Virus record (IMG/VR): IMGVR_UViG_3300042545_000804
Span: 1 to 20,217 of that record
Origin: a virus
Length of the DNA stretch: 20,217 nucleotides
Direction: 5' to 3' (one strand)
The translations under genes were made by a program, and so were the position numbers. The notes beneath the pieces were generated by a model. The model made no database searches and was not told where the DNA came from. It saw only the letters and a program-made list of their open reading frames with translations. This document shows, piece after piece, positions 7,689-14,276 of the stretch (position 1 is the first letter of the stretch; each line of letters begins with the position of its first letter).

Positions 7689-7723
7689 TTGCCGGCGGCC
7701 ATCGTCGAGACGGCCACCGGCAA
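7689..7723 (-). terminator. Strong stem-loop after the capsid gene
   Basis: On the minus strand TTGCCGGTGGCC pairs with GGCCGCCGGCAA over 12 positions with one G-U wobble, leaving an 11-base loop. It sits between the capsid stop (7740) and the start of the 115-residue gene (7667). No U-tract follows directly; ATTTATTTT occurs about 14 bases later. It could be a partial terminator or an mRNA-stabilising or processing hairpin that raises capsid expression over the following genes. Confidence 0.55.
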
Positions 7724-7739
7724 GGGCTGGGGGGCGGGA

Positions 7740-8750
7740 TTACGTGGTCGCTGCGAATTTTCCGAGGACCGAGGGGTTCGAGACCGCTACGCCGAAGATG
7801 GCGTCGCAGAAGCCACGGCGTCCACCGCCACGGTCTTCAAGCTCTTCCATGCGGGGCTTGCGGTTGAATCCGATGGAGACGAGGTCCATGTCGAGCACAT
7901 ATCCGCGAGCGGCCGAGACGGCTGCTGCCGCGCCATGGGCGAGGTAGGTGGACACATGAAGTGACAGGATGCCGAAGTCGCCTTCGTAGATGTCGATGGT
8001 GTTCACGATCTTCTTGTCTTCCGCGTTGGAGTTGAAGGTGCGGACGCTGGACATGACATTCGTCGAGCCAGTCTGAGTGCGGATGAAGTTTGTGAACGCA
8101 CGCTTGAGGGCGACGCCGCAAACGAGGTCGTAGTTCCGGCGAGCGCGGCGCACGCCGTAGATGCTCTGAAGCACATCGATGACATTGTTCTCGGTGAGAG
8201 AAGTGGTGACGGTCGTGTTGATCGAAGCGGCTGGGGTGCGGAATGCGGCATCCACGGCGGTCGCTGTATCGGCCTGCGCTGTGGCTTTGATCCACTCGCC
8301 GATGCCACGGGTGCGGTAGGGGGTCGATCCCGATTGCACCACGCTGTCGTTGTCGGAGCCCATGATGGCCTCGATGTCGATCTTCAGCTCAACGAGGGCC
8401 TTGGCTGCCGCCTTGTTGAAGGCTTGCTTTTTGCCAACGCCTGCGAGGTCGGCGACATTTTCAACAAGGTCGTCCACTTGGAACGCCCGGCGCACCTTTT
8501 GGATGCGGCCGCTGAGGAGAACGCGGTTGGCGTGCTCGTCGTCGAAGGTGGAAGCGTCTTCGTTAGCGAGGACGCCTGCGGTTTGTGGGTCGGAGTAGCG
8601 GTCGGCTGGCCACTGGAAGAGCACGTTGGCTGGTTCCTTGGACTTTTTGCACATGGAGAACAGAGGTGTGTCGCCGGGTTCGATTAGGACCATCGCGTCG
8701 GAAAGATCCTCGCGTTGGCCTTTGACTGTAGTGATGGAGGTTGCGGGCAT
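7740..8750 (-). CDS. Major capsid protein (SU10/DUF5309-like), 336 aa
   Basis: The N-terminus MPATSITTVKGQREDLSDAM followed by IEPGDTPLFSM is the signature of the SU10-type major capsid family, which has the HK97 fold and forms the icosahedral shell. Further family-like stretches are RVLLSGRIQKVRRAFQVDDL and IDIEAIMGSD in the middle, then YDLVCGVALKRAFTNFI and the C-terminal region ending KPRMEELEDRGGGRRGF. Length is usual for the family. The gene follows the scaffold by 35 bases and is separated from the next gene by a strong hairpin, which fits high expression. The leader (ccaaactactact) lacks a Shine-Dalgarno. Confidence 0.9.
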   Translation of the reverse strand: MPATSITTVKGQREDLSDAMVLIEPGDTPLFSMCKKSKEPANVLFQWPADRYSDPQTAGVLANEDASTFDDEHANRVLLSGRIQKVRRAFQVDDLVENVADLAGVGKKQAFNKAAAKALVELKIDIEAIMGSDNDSVVQSGSTPYRTRGIGEWIKATAQADTATAVDAAFRTPAASINTTVTTSLTENNVIDVLQSIYGVRRARRNYDLVCGVALKRAFTNFIRTQTGSTNVMSSVRTFNSNAEDKKIVNTIDIYEGDFGILSLHVSTYLAHGAAAAVSAARGYVLDMDLVSIGFNRKPRMEELEDRGGGRRGFCDAIFGVAVSNPSVLGKFAATT

Positions 8751-8785
8751 AGTAGTAGTTTGGGGGGATTAGGTTTTGGGGTTGT

Positions 8786-9838
8786 TTAGTTGAAAAGTGA
8801 TGCGACGAAATTTTCGGCGGCGTCACGGTTTCCAGACTTTTTCAACGCTTCGAGCGGGTCGGCTTGGGATTTGGTCTTAGGTGCGGCTGAGGGACTGACA
8901 ACTTTCGGGGCTACGGCTGGCTTGGCGGCTGCCGGTGCGGCAGGCTTGGCCTTGGCTGTGGCGGCTTTCTTTTGGATGGCCTCGGCTTGCTGGAAGCGGA
9001 GGGCTTGTCCACGAATGGCGTCACCGATGATCAGCTCCAGATTCGGTAGCTTGGCGATGCCGGGATACGCTTGCAGCGTAGCCATCATCATTTGCCTGGC
9101 CGGTGATTCTTCTTGAAACAACTCGGGGTAAACCTGCCGGGCTTCGTGCTGGAAACTCTCGCGCTGGGCGAGGTAGTTCCGGCGGGCGGGCTCGGCCTTG
9201 AGAATCTGGCGGGCGACTCGCAGGCGTTCTTGAAGCTCTTGCTTCGTGAACTTGCGGGTGCTGCCGTCTCCCATAGGCACTTCCACTTCGCCGCCTTCGT
9301 AGTCGGCTTTCGCAATGAGATCGGGCACATTGTCGAGCACGGTATTGGCTGCGGCGAGGCGGCTTTCGAGGGCTTCGGCGCTGGTCACATCGGCCAGCGG
9401 GTCGGCTGCATCTTGCAGCACGATAGGCTGGGCGCGGGTGAGCGCATCCTTGGCGGCGGCGAGTTCAGCTTGCAGGCTGGTGGCTTGCTCCTCGGCGCTT
9501 TTGGCGCGGGCGGTGAGCTTGTCCACTCGCTTGGCGAGCTTCTTCACAGCGGGGGCTTCGGCAGACTCAGGGTCTTCCTCGGCGGTCTCGTCGGCGTCTT
9601 CCTCGGTGGCGTCTTCGGGTTGTTCAGTCGAATCGGACGGATCAGACGAATCCTCGGTGGACTCGGCGGGATCGGCGTCTTCGGGCTGATCTTCTGGGGT
9701 GTTGTCAGTAGGGGTCTCATCCGCGACTGCTTCCTGGTCGGCCTCGGGGGCCGCCGGAGTCTCATCAATGGTCGGGAGCTTGACTCCCAGCGCGTCGATG
9801 ACTTCGCCGATGCTGAATGCTGTTTCTTTCTGTTCCAT
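8786..9838 (-). CDS. Capsid scaffold-like protein, 350 aa
   Basis: Placed directly before the capsid gene. Residues 25-96 are a very acidic low-complexity region (runs such as PEDATEEDADETAEEDPES). Residues 98-136 are a predicted coiled coil (VKKLAKRVDKLTARAKSAEE). The later helical part contains QERLRVARQILKAEPARRNY, and the C-terminus is Ala/Lys/Pro-rich before ending NRDAAENFVASLFN. An acidic N-terminus, coiled coil and basic C-terminal helix are the usual plan of phage scaffolds, which guide shell assembly and then leave. The ATG at 9838 is used; an in-frame TTG at 9856 is possible but less likely. The leader (acgcaacacaaacc) has no Shine-Dalgarno. Confidence 0.8.
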   Translation of the reverse strand: MEQKETAFSIGEVIDALGVKLPTIDETPAAPEADQEAVADETPTDNTPEDQPEDADPAESTEDSSDPSDSTEQPEDATEEDADETAEEDPESAEAPAVKKLAKRVDKLTARAKSAEEQATSLQAELAAAKDALTRAQPIVLQDAADPLADVTSAEALESRLAAANTVLDNVPDLIAKADYEGGEVEVPMGDGSTRKFTKQELQERLRVARQILKAEPARRNYLAQRESFQHEARQVYPELFQEESPARQMMMATLQAYPGIAKLPNLELIIGDAIRGQALRFQQAEAIQKKAATAKAKPAAPAAAKPAVAPKVVSPSAAPKTKSQADPLEALKKSGNRDAAENFVASLFN

Positions 9839-9948
9839 GGTTTGTGTTGCGTCCAAGTCGCGGTGTCAGAACTGAGGTCTGGTGCGGGTCCGACATTTTC
9901 ACGGGCTCGCGGCGAGCAGTTCAGCACTCGCGCTGATACGGGATATGC

Positions 9949-9963
9949 CTGCAAAATTTGCAG
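9949..9963. repeat. Perfect palindrome CTGCAAA-A-TTTGCAG
   Basis: Two 7-base arms flank a single central base. The symmetry and size fit a binding site for a dimeric regulator. It lies about 110 bases before the scaffold start and about 17 bases from the tandem repeat. Confidence 0.6.
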
Positions 9964-9980
9964 AGCGAAACACACCCGCG

Positions 9981-10023
9981 CCGGAACCGACCGGAACCGA
10001 CCGGAACCGACCGAAACCGACCG
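9981..10023. repeat. Tandem 10-bp direct repeat, four units plus a partial fifth
   Basis: The plus strand reads CCGGAACCGA three times, then CCGAAACCGA, then CCG before AT-rich sequence. The 10-base period equals about one turn of the helix, so proteins bound to each unit would face the same side of the DNA. Iteron-like origin, packaging or regulatory repeats would look like this. Replication slippage could also produce it. Confidence 0.8.
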
Positions 10024-10042
10024 TAAATTTATTGCGGAACGA

Positions 10043-10068
10043 CCATTTTCCTGGCGTCAGGAAATTGG
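10043..10068. repeat. Imperfect 26-bp palindrome next to a stop codon
   Basis: On the plus strand TTTCCTG (10047-10053) and CAGGAAA (10058-10064) are perfect inverted arms around GCGT. CCA (10043-10045) and TGG (10066-10068) extend the pairing past one mismatch. It ends exactly where the stop of the 78-residue gene begins. As RNA it forms a stem-loop; no U-tract follows in the minus direction, so an operator or 3'-end-protecting hairpin is as likely as a terminator. Confidence 0.6.
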
Positions 10069-10305
10069 TTATTTTTTGGAGTCGAATGCCTCGGCTCGTG
10101 TGCGCTCGATCTCCTCGCGCAAGGTGCGAAGGGCTTCCAAGCCGCCTGCGCTGTGGGCGAGCAAGCCGGGGTTCTGCGCCGTCTGCGGCATGCAGGTAAT
10201 CTCCGCCGCGTCCTCAATCGCGTCGCTTAACTTTGCCAACACAGCACGAAACCAAAGCTCCTCCTGCGGCACACACCAAGCGGCTTGTAGGTCTTCGGCA
10301 CTCAT
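10069..10305 (-). CDS. Small helical protein upstream of the scaffold, 78 aa
   Basis: The protein begins MSAEDLQAAWCVPQEELWFR and is mostly alpha-helical, ending ALRTLREEIERTRAEAFDSK. The ATG at 10305 shares one base with the TGA of the SSB-tail gene (TGATG), so the two are coupled. A small helical protein near the terminase could be a terminase accessory or small-subunit analogue, but nothing in the sequence proves that. No family is recognised. Confidence 0.7.
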   Translation of the reverse strand: MSAEDLQAAWCVPQEELWFRAVLAKLSDAIEDAAEITCMPQTAQNPGLLAHSAGGLEALRTLREEIERTRAEAFDSKK

Positions 10306-10559
10306 CAAAAAGGAATGTCAGGAGACTCAGAGAGCGGCACGGCCACTGGCTCTGCGGCGGAATCCTCGCGGGGTTTCTTCTGCTCGAAGTAGAGCTTGAA
10401 ATACTTCTCACCGCTATCGCGGCTTTCGTTCACATACGCGCTGATCCAATACTCGCGGCCCTCAATCGTGCAGGAGCCCTTGTGCGTAGGTTGCGTTTCC
10501 TTTTCCTTTTTCTTGTTGCGGGAAAGGCTGCCGTGGTTGTCGGTGCGCTTGGTGCTCAT
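10305..10559 (-). CDS. Putative single-strand DNA-binding-like protein with SSB-type C-terminus, 84 aa
   Basis: After a basic start (SRNKKKEKETQPTHKGS), a beta-rich core follows (TIEGREYWISAYVNE, then SGEKYFKLYFEQK). That core matches a family of small phage and prophage proteins I remember with the same GxxxYWxSA(W/Y) and Kyl(S/K)L.F pattern. The last residues are acidic and end SPDIPF, the exact kind of C-terminal tip bacterial SSB uses to recruit partner enzymes. Together these suggest an OB-fold-like DNA-binding protein that mimics SSB docking. The start at 10559 overlaps the HTH gene's TGA by four bases (ATGA). DNA binding has not been shown here. Confidence 0.65.
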   Translation of the reverse strand: MSTKRTDNHGSLSRNKKKEKETQPTHKGSCTIEGREYWISAYVNESRDSGEKYFKLYFEQKKPREDSAAEPVAVPLSESPDIPF

Positions 10560-10708
10560 GCCAGTTTTTCCAGATCGCTTGAGCGATACCAAGCGCGACT
10601 CCCGCGCTTGCGTATGGGTTTAATCAACGCACTTTCGACAAGCGTTCGGAATTGTCTCTCAGTAACCCCAAGACGGGCCATGACATCGCGGCGGCGGAGA
10701 AGTTTCAT
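10556..10708 (-). CDS. Small excisionase/MerR-like helix-turn-helix protein, 50 aa
   Basis: The 50 residues (MKLLRRRDVMARLGVTERQF, then SRAWYRSSDLEKLA) fit the helix-turn-helix fold of phage excisionase-like and DNA-binding domain HTH_17 proteins, in which a basic recognition helix and a small wing bind DNA. The start ATG at 10708 lies nine bases after a TATAAT box. It comes right after the terminase large gene, where a small-terminase or packaging-site recognition role is conceivable, but a regulatory or excisionase role is equally possible. It overlaps the SSB-tail gene by four bases. Confidence 0.75.
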   Translation of the reverse strand: MKLLRRRDVMARLGVTERQFRTLVESALIKPIRKRGSRAWYRSSDLEKLA

Positions 10709-10738
10709 GCGACTTTGATTATAGGGGGTAGGTGTCAA
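10709..10738 (-). promoter_or_regulatory. Second copy of the TTGACA-N9-TATAAT motif, before the HTH gene
   Basis: Minus strand: TTGACA (10738-10733) overlaps the TGA stop of the terminase, then nine bases, then TATAAT (10723-10718), then nine bases to the ATG at 10708. Hexamers and spacing are identical to the copy at 4382-4408, and both stretches begin TTGACACC and contain CCTATAAT followed by AA within two bases. Recurrence at two gene starts argues for function; the short spacing argues against ordinary sigma70 use. Confidence 0.55.
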
Positions 10739-12444
10739 TAGCAGCCTCCTCCTCGGGTGCGGAGGGATTCTGGATCCACATATTCGACATCTCTGGCGAG
10801 AACGATGTAGCGGAGAACATCGATCCAGTCTTTGGTTGCGCCGTGTTTGCCGTCTTTGCCGGTCCAAGTTTTAAGCGAGTAGATGAGGTTTTTGCACCGC
10901 TCGCTGATGTAGAGCCTCGGGGAGTTGTCAGACCCAAGCGGCCGCTCCTCGTCGAAGGCGAGCCAATCGTTGATGATGCCGACGCCTTCGGTGATGGCTT
11001 TGCCGGAGGTGGCCTTGAAGTCTAAGCCCATACGGTCGTCGCATTGTTCGATGAGGGTGCGAACGCCTTCCTCCGTCATGGTGGGCGTATTGCCGTAGCG
11101 AGAATCCATCCAGCGTTCTTCGACCTTGGCGATTTCATCGGCTTTCTCAGCAGCCTCGATGACGGCTTTGTATTCTTTGAATCCAAACCAGCAGCAGGCT
11201 TTTTGTGCGGGACCAGGGCGGCCGTCTTCGAGCTTGCCATCGGCCTCAGCCCACGGGCCGGGGTAGCCGACGCCTTCGATGTATTCCAGTTGGTTTGGCC
11301 ATTCGCGGTAAATCCAACAACGGTTGTCTGGAGTGAATCGAATCCACAACATGGCCCACGCTTTGCCTTCGCCGGGATCGACGAAATGGAAGACGGTTCC
11401 CTCCTTGGGAATTTTGTCGTGCGGGACGACATGCACATTCTCGCGAAATTTGGGAAACATCGACATCCGCGCCTTGGTCGGCACGCCGTAGGCACGCATC
11501 AAGATTCGCTCGCGGTTGCTGCCGCGCAGCTCGGTCTCCATGGCCTCGGGGTTGCCGTAGGGGTTGTCGGAGGTGTGGAAATAAACGACGCGGGCTTTTT
11601 CCCTGGTGCATTGCTGGATGCGCGGCACTTGCTCCACGCCGATCAGGCTGCCCTCGCGGTAGCGCGGCAGGAGCGGGGCGTCGCATTCCTCCAGCGTCTT
11701 TGCGCCGTCGAGGTATTCTTTGACGGTGGTCGTGTAACCCTCAATCGGCGTGAAGCCAATACCCAGCTCTCCATCTCGCGTGAGCAAACGGAAACGCAGC
11801 GCCTCCAGCCAATCGGGCGTCACCAATTCATCCGCCCATACGAAATCCAACTCCGAGCCTTCGATGCTGGTGACATCCATGGAGTAGAATTTGAACCAAC
11901 ACTGCGAGCCATTCGGGAGAACGAACGAGTTCTCGGTGAAACCACCCTTCTGCGAGTAGGTGATATTTGCCACCGCGCCCTTCTTGAGCTTGCCGCTTGC
12001 GGAAGGCTTCCATTCTTTCGGCAGATACTCCCACAAATAAGGCTGCTGACTCTGAATCGAAGCGGCCTCCGTGCTTTGCAGGCACCACACCTTTGCGCCG
12101 GGCTTATTGACCAGGTGTTGCATGGCCCGCCGCGCATAGTAGCGCGACTTGCCGGAGCGGTTGCCGCCGAGGATGAGAAGCTCGGTGACGCCCTTGGGAA
12201 AAAGCGCACGCAACTCCGAGAACCCCGCATCCGCCCGCGCCCAAGCGGGATTCTCCCACCCGTAGCGCCACGGATCTTCCACCATGCGGGCAATCTGCTC
12301 CTCCCGCTCGCGGTGGATGGCGAGCAACTGCGCCTCAGTGGCTCCCAGGCGTTGCCCCCGATACTGCACCACAAAGGTGCCGTCCGGCCGGCGGCCCTCG
12401 ATGACGATTTCTGGAATGACCGGGCTTTTAGTTTGAGGAATCAT
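10735..12444 (-). CDS. terL: Terminase large subunit, 569 aa
   Basis: The packaging motor ATPase and nuclease. Walker A is ILGGNRSGKS at residues 91-100, and Walker B with its catalytic glutamate is LDFVWADEL at 199-207. The C-terminal RNase H-like nuclease has acidic residues in HFVDPGEGKA (D355), RWMDSRYGN (D447) and KDWIDVLRY (D541), as expected for the metal-binding triad that cuts the concatemer. It docks on the portal to drive DNA into the prohead. The ATG at 12444 overlaps the TGA of the preceding 60-codon gene by four bases, without a clear Shine-Dalgarno. Family identity is firm; packaging mode (pac or cos) cannot be told. Confidence 0.95.
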   Translation of the reverse strand: MIPQTKSPVIPEIVIEGRRPDGTFVVQYRGQRLGATEAQLLAIHREREEQIARMVEDPWRYGWENPAWARADAGFSELRALFPKGVTELLILGGNRSGKSRYYARRAMQHLVNKPGAKVWCLQSTEAASIQSQQPYLWEYLPKEWKPSASGKLKKGAVANITYSQKGGFTENSFVLPNGSQCWFKFYSMDVTSIEGSELDFVWADELVTPDWLEALRFRLLTRDGELGIGFTPIEGYTTTVKEYLDGAKTLEECDAPLLPRYREGSLIGVEQVPRIQQCTREKARVVYFHTSDNPYGNPEAMETELRGSNRERILMRAYGVPTKARMSMFPKFRENVHVVPHDKIPKEGTVFHFVDPGEGKAWAMLWIRFTPDNRCWIYREWPNQLEYIEGVGYPGPWAEADGKLEDGRPGPAQKACCWFGFKEYKAVIEAAEKADEIAKVEERWMDSRYGNTPTMTEEGVRTLIEQCDDRMGLDFKATSGKAITEGVGIINDWLAFDEERPLGSDNSPRLYISERCKNLIYSLKTWTGKDGKHGATKDWIDVLRYIVLARDVEYVDPESLRTRGGGCY

Positions 12445-12623
12445 GGGCGGGCAGGCTTGAGTTCATTTTCATGCAGGCTCAACCAGGCGACGGCTTTGCC
12501 AGCATCGCCGACATCATCGACCGTCACACAGAGGTCGGAGATAACCCCGGCGTCTTGGAGAAGGTTCAGCGCATGGGTGGCATCGATCCGGCGGTGAGCA
12601 ATGTAATCGCGCAGGGAGTTCAT
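12441..12623 (-). CDS. Small hypothetical protein upstream of the terminase, 60 aa
   Basis: The protein reads MNSLRDYIAHRRIDATHALN and then LLQDAGVISDLCVTVDDVGD, ending HENELKPARP. It is short and mixed alpha/beta. The ATG at 12623 is one base after the TAA of the zinc-ribbon gene, and the stop overlaps the terminase ATG. It could be a terminase partner such as a small subunit, but no HTH or coiled coil is obvious. Family not recognised. Confidence 0.7.
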   Translation of the reverse strand: MNSLRDYIAHRRIDATHALNLLQDAGVISDLCVTVDDVGDAGKAVAWLSLHENELKPARP

Positions 12624-12624
12624 G

Positions 12625-12765
12625 TTATTTCCCGCAGTTGGGACATATCGCTTTCCCGTATGAGGTGTAATTGACCGACGATCCACATCGGTGACAAAAC
12701 CCGATAAAGTTAATCAGTTTACGCCAATAATAGCGCACCCGATAGCCAATAATAGTAAAACTCAT
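12625..12765 (-). CDS. Small zinc-ribbon protein, 46 aa
   Basis: The protein starts MSFTIIGYRVRYYWRKLINF, which is basic and partly hydrophobic. It then has CHRC, a spacer of about 13 residues, and CPNC, ending GK, a compact zinc ribbon with two Cys-X2-Cys knuckles. Such ribbons bind nucleic acid or host proteins. It is the last gene behind the shared junction element and the only one that does not itself end in KEGAK/E. The start at 12765 overlaps the TGA of its neighbour by four bases and uses the Shine-Dalgarno AAGGAGG. Confidence 0.75.
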   Translation of the reverse strand: MSFTIIGYRVRYYWRKLINFIGFCHRCGSSVNYTSYGKAICPNCGK

Positions 12766-13163
12766 TCCGCGCCCTCCTTGAGTTTTGGCATCCACGCTAT
12801 GTAAGCAATCCACACGAAATTCTCGTCTTCGTCGCTACCCCGTCTGGTGACTCCGTATATTTTATCAAGCTCAAGCGGCTCGATCATTCCCGGCCAATTC
12901 AGACCTCCAGTTCTTGCAAGGATTAGCAGCCCTTTTTCGACTGAGGCCATGTCCACATTTACGGGTTCTATGCGCCAGTTTCCATTTCCTCCTGTGATGT
13001 AGTCTTCATCAGTGGACATTCTTAAGTGCATATTCTGGATAGTCCCTTCATTTGTATTCTTCCGATCCATCTTCCACACTTCAATGACTTTCCCTCTGGG
13101 ATTGTCGTAGTCGTTACCCCATTCGGGTTCTTTTTGGATTGCGATTTCGTAGTTATCACTCAT
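12762..13163 (-). CDS. Accessory protein of the junction-element array, 133 aa
   Basis: The protein begins MSDNYEIAIQKEPEWGNDYD. It is acidic and beta-rich, with tracts such as GNGNWRIEPVNVDMASVEKG and FVWIAYIAWMPK, and ends in the array's KLKEGAE tail. No signal peptide or catalytic motif is seen. The ATG is preceded by AAGGAGGGCGCGAA and overlaps the upstream stop by four bases. Its place among other unrelated tiny genes suggests a host-takeover or anti-defence accessory factor; that is inference. I do not recognise the family. Confidence 0.75.
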   Translation of the reverse strand: MSDNYEIAIQKEPEWGNDYDNPRGKVIEVWKMDRKNTNEGTIQNMHLRMSTDEDYITGGNGNWRIEPVNVDMASVEKGLLILARTGGLNWPGMIEPLELDKIYGVTRRGSDEDENFVWIAYIAWMPKLKEGAE

Positions 13164-13780
13164 TTCGCGCCCTCCTTGGAGAATTTAAAATTCTGGCAAA
13201 ACAGAGTCAGCGTTGCCGTGTCTTTGTAAAAGCGATCTGCAATATCCTCGCTCCAATTTTTGCGATCGCCGAACCATGCCTGGTAATGAACGCGCAGCCA
13301 TTCCAATGCACGATCCGGGTGAAGCCTTGCCCTCGCCTCGTCGAGTCGGCGCTTGGTTTCTTCATAAGCATTTATCCTGTTCAGTATTTCGTTGACTATT
13401 TGCTGCGATGGATCGGTTCCGGCTCTCCGATGCTCAACTAATTTTTCTTCATCCAGCGTAATGGGCACACGAATGATTGTTTTTTGTCTCTCGTCGCGAA
13501 TTGTCCCCCAATCGTCAGACGGTCCACGCGAATGGGAAAGTTCACCCTGCCAAGGTTTTGCTGGTGATTCTATGTCTGGTGTTGGTCTGCTCATTTTGTT
13601 TCCTCCCACTTCCTCATTAGAAAATATGAGTTTCCAATCAGGGCAGGTTTCATCGTATTTTTTAATTTCTTTGTGCAGTCTGCAAAAGACTGGTGCTGCA
13701 TGGAAAATAGTGACTGATCCGCCGTGGTCACACCACTCACAGATGCGAGGAGCATTGCATTTTTCAGTCGTCTCGCTCAT
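13160..13780 (-). CDS. Two-part accessory protein with N-terminal cysteine cluster, 206 aa
   Basis: Residues 1-62 hold a probable metal site: CEWC near 14-17, then a Cys near 33 and a Cys near 46 (DETCPDWK). Residues 63-206 start with MSRPTPDIESPAKPWQGE and turn mainly helical, with VEHRRAGTDPSQQIVNEI and YEETKRRLDEARARL, and end SKEGAK. Before Met63 (ATG at 13594) the codons give GGGAGG seven bases upstream, so a second, shorter product could be made from the same mRNA. The protein may be a fusion of two array modules. Function unknown. Confidence 0.75.
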   Translation of the reverse strand: MSETTEKCNAPRICEWCDHGGSVTIFHAAPVFCRLHKEIKKYDETCPDWKLIFSNEEVGGNKMSRPTPDIESPAKPWQGELSHSRGPSDDWGTIRDERQKTIIRVPITLDEEKLVEHRRAGTDPSQQIVNEILNRINAYEETKRRLDEARARLHPDRALEWLRVHYQAWFGDRKNWSEDIADRFYKDTATLTLFCQNFKFSKEGAK

Positions 13781-14025
13781 TTCGCGCCCTCCTTGAGTTG
13801 GTCGAGTTCGGCGTCCCAATTTTTCGTCACGGAGAAAGTTAGGGTAGCGCAAACGACCTGAAGTTCCTGATAAAACTCGTTTCCACCTTTAGCCCGCAAC
13901 TTACCCATTGACGCCTCAGCTTCCCACTTCGTAAGTTCAAACCCGAGAGTTATGGGTAATTCGCGATTTTCCACGATGGCGTAACCGTCCTGAGAAAAAT
14001 TCCGAGTTGATTGCCGTTCACTCAT
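13777..14025 (-). CDS. Accessory protein of the junction-element array, 82 aa
   Basis: The protein begins MSERQSTRNFSQDGYAIVEN. It is a small soluble mixed-fold protein with a central segment LTKWEAEASMGKLRAKGGNE and ends ELDQLKEGAK. Both ends follow the array rule: start MSE preceded by AAGGAGGGCGCGGA, and KEGAK tail. The family is not recognised. Confidence 0.72.
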   Translation of the reverse strand: MSERQSTRNFSQDGYAIVENRELPITLGFELTKWEAEASMGKLRAKGGNEFYQELQVVCATLTFSVTKNWDAELDQLKEGAK

Positions 14026-14276
14026 TCCGCGCCCTCCTTCCACTTGAATGTGGTGTTCCCTTTGTAGTCAGAAACCCATTCCGCAAATCCGAGCTTCACC
14101 GCTTCTGCTTTCGCTCGCTCCACACTGGACAATTCCTTTTTTCGATTGTGATAGAACACGAAAGGAATGGCGGGCCACACCAGCAGAATAAAAACGCACC
14201 AAACCAAGCAGGCGATCACACAAAGAGGCACTGCAAACACGCTTCCGACGGCATACCAAAACGGGCTGAGTCTCAT
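14022..14276 (-). CDS. Small membrane protein of the array, 84 aa
   Basis: Residues 5-40 are strongly hydrophobic (WYAVGSVFAVPLCVIACLVW, then CVFILLVWPAIPFVFY), enough for one or two membrane segments. A basic cytoplasmic-type stretch follows (HNRKKELSSVERAKAEAVKL), and the tail is KWKEGAE. The ATG at 14276 (MRLSPFWY) is used because it overlaps the upstream stop by four bases behind TTGGAGGGCGCGAA. A small phage membrane protein could act in superinfection exclusion or lysis control, but that is a guess. Confidence 0.75.
   Translation of the reverse strand: MRLSPFWYAVGSVFAVPLCVIACLVWCVFILLVWPAIPFVFYHNRKKELSSVERAKAEAVKLGFAEWVSDYKGNTTFKWKEGAE

Larger units (their letters stand above)
9839..10068. 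other. Largest non-coding block, rich in palindromes and short repeats
   Basis: No credible gene lies in these 230 bases; frames on either strand are short or shadows. The block holds a 10-bp tandem repeat (9981-10023), an AT-centred palindrome (9949-9963), an AT-rich patch next to the repeat (10024-10034, taaatttattg) and an imperfect 26-base palindrome (10043-10068). This mix suits an origin, a packaging or recognition site, or a control region for the scaffold/capsid operon. The sequence alone does not decide between them. Confidence 0.6.

Noticed and set aside
9981-10023. CRISPR array
   Set aside because: The 10-bp units are contiguous with no spacers and are too short.
9113-10399. 428-codon plus-strand frame across scaffold and upstream genes
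   Set aside because: Its glycine/leucine-rich sequence mirrors the acidic and alanine-rich scaffold, and it runs across several minus-strand genes and the non-coding block.
10718-10738. Ordinary sigma70 promoter
   Set aside because: The hexamers match but a nine-base spacer cannot place both on the polymerase in the usual way, so it is kept only as a regulatory motif.
11044-12597. 517-codon open frame on the plus strand opposite the terminase
   Set aside because: It is antisense to a gene with complete ATPase and nuclease motifs. Long antisense frames are common opposite GC-rich genes and no family pattern was seen.
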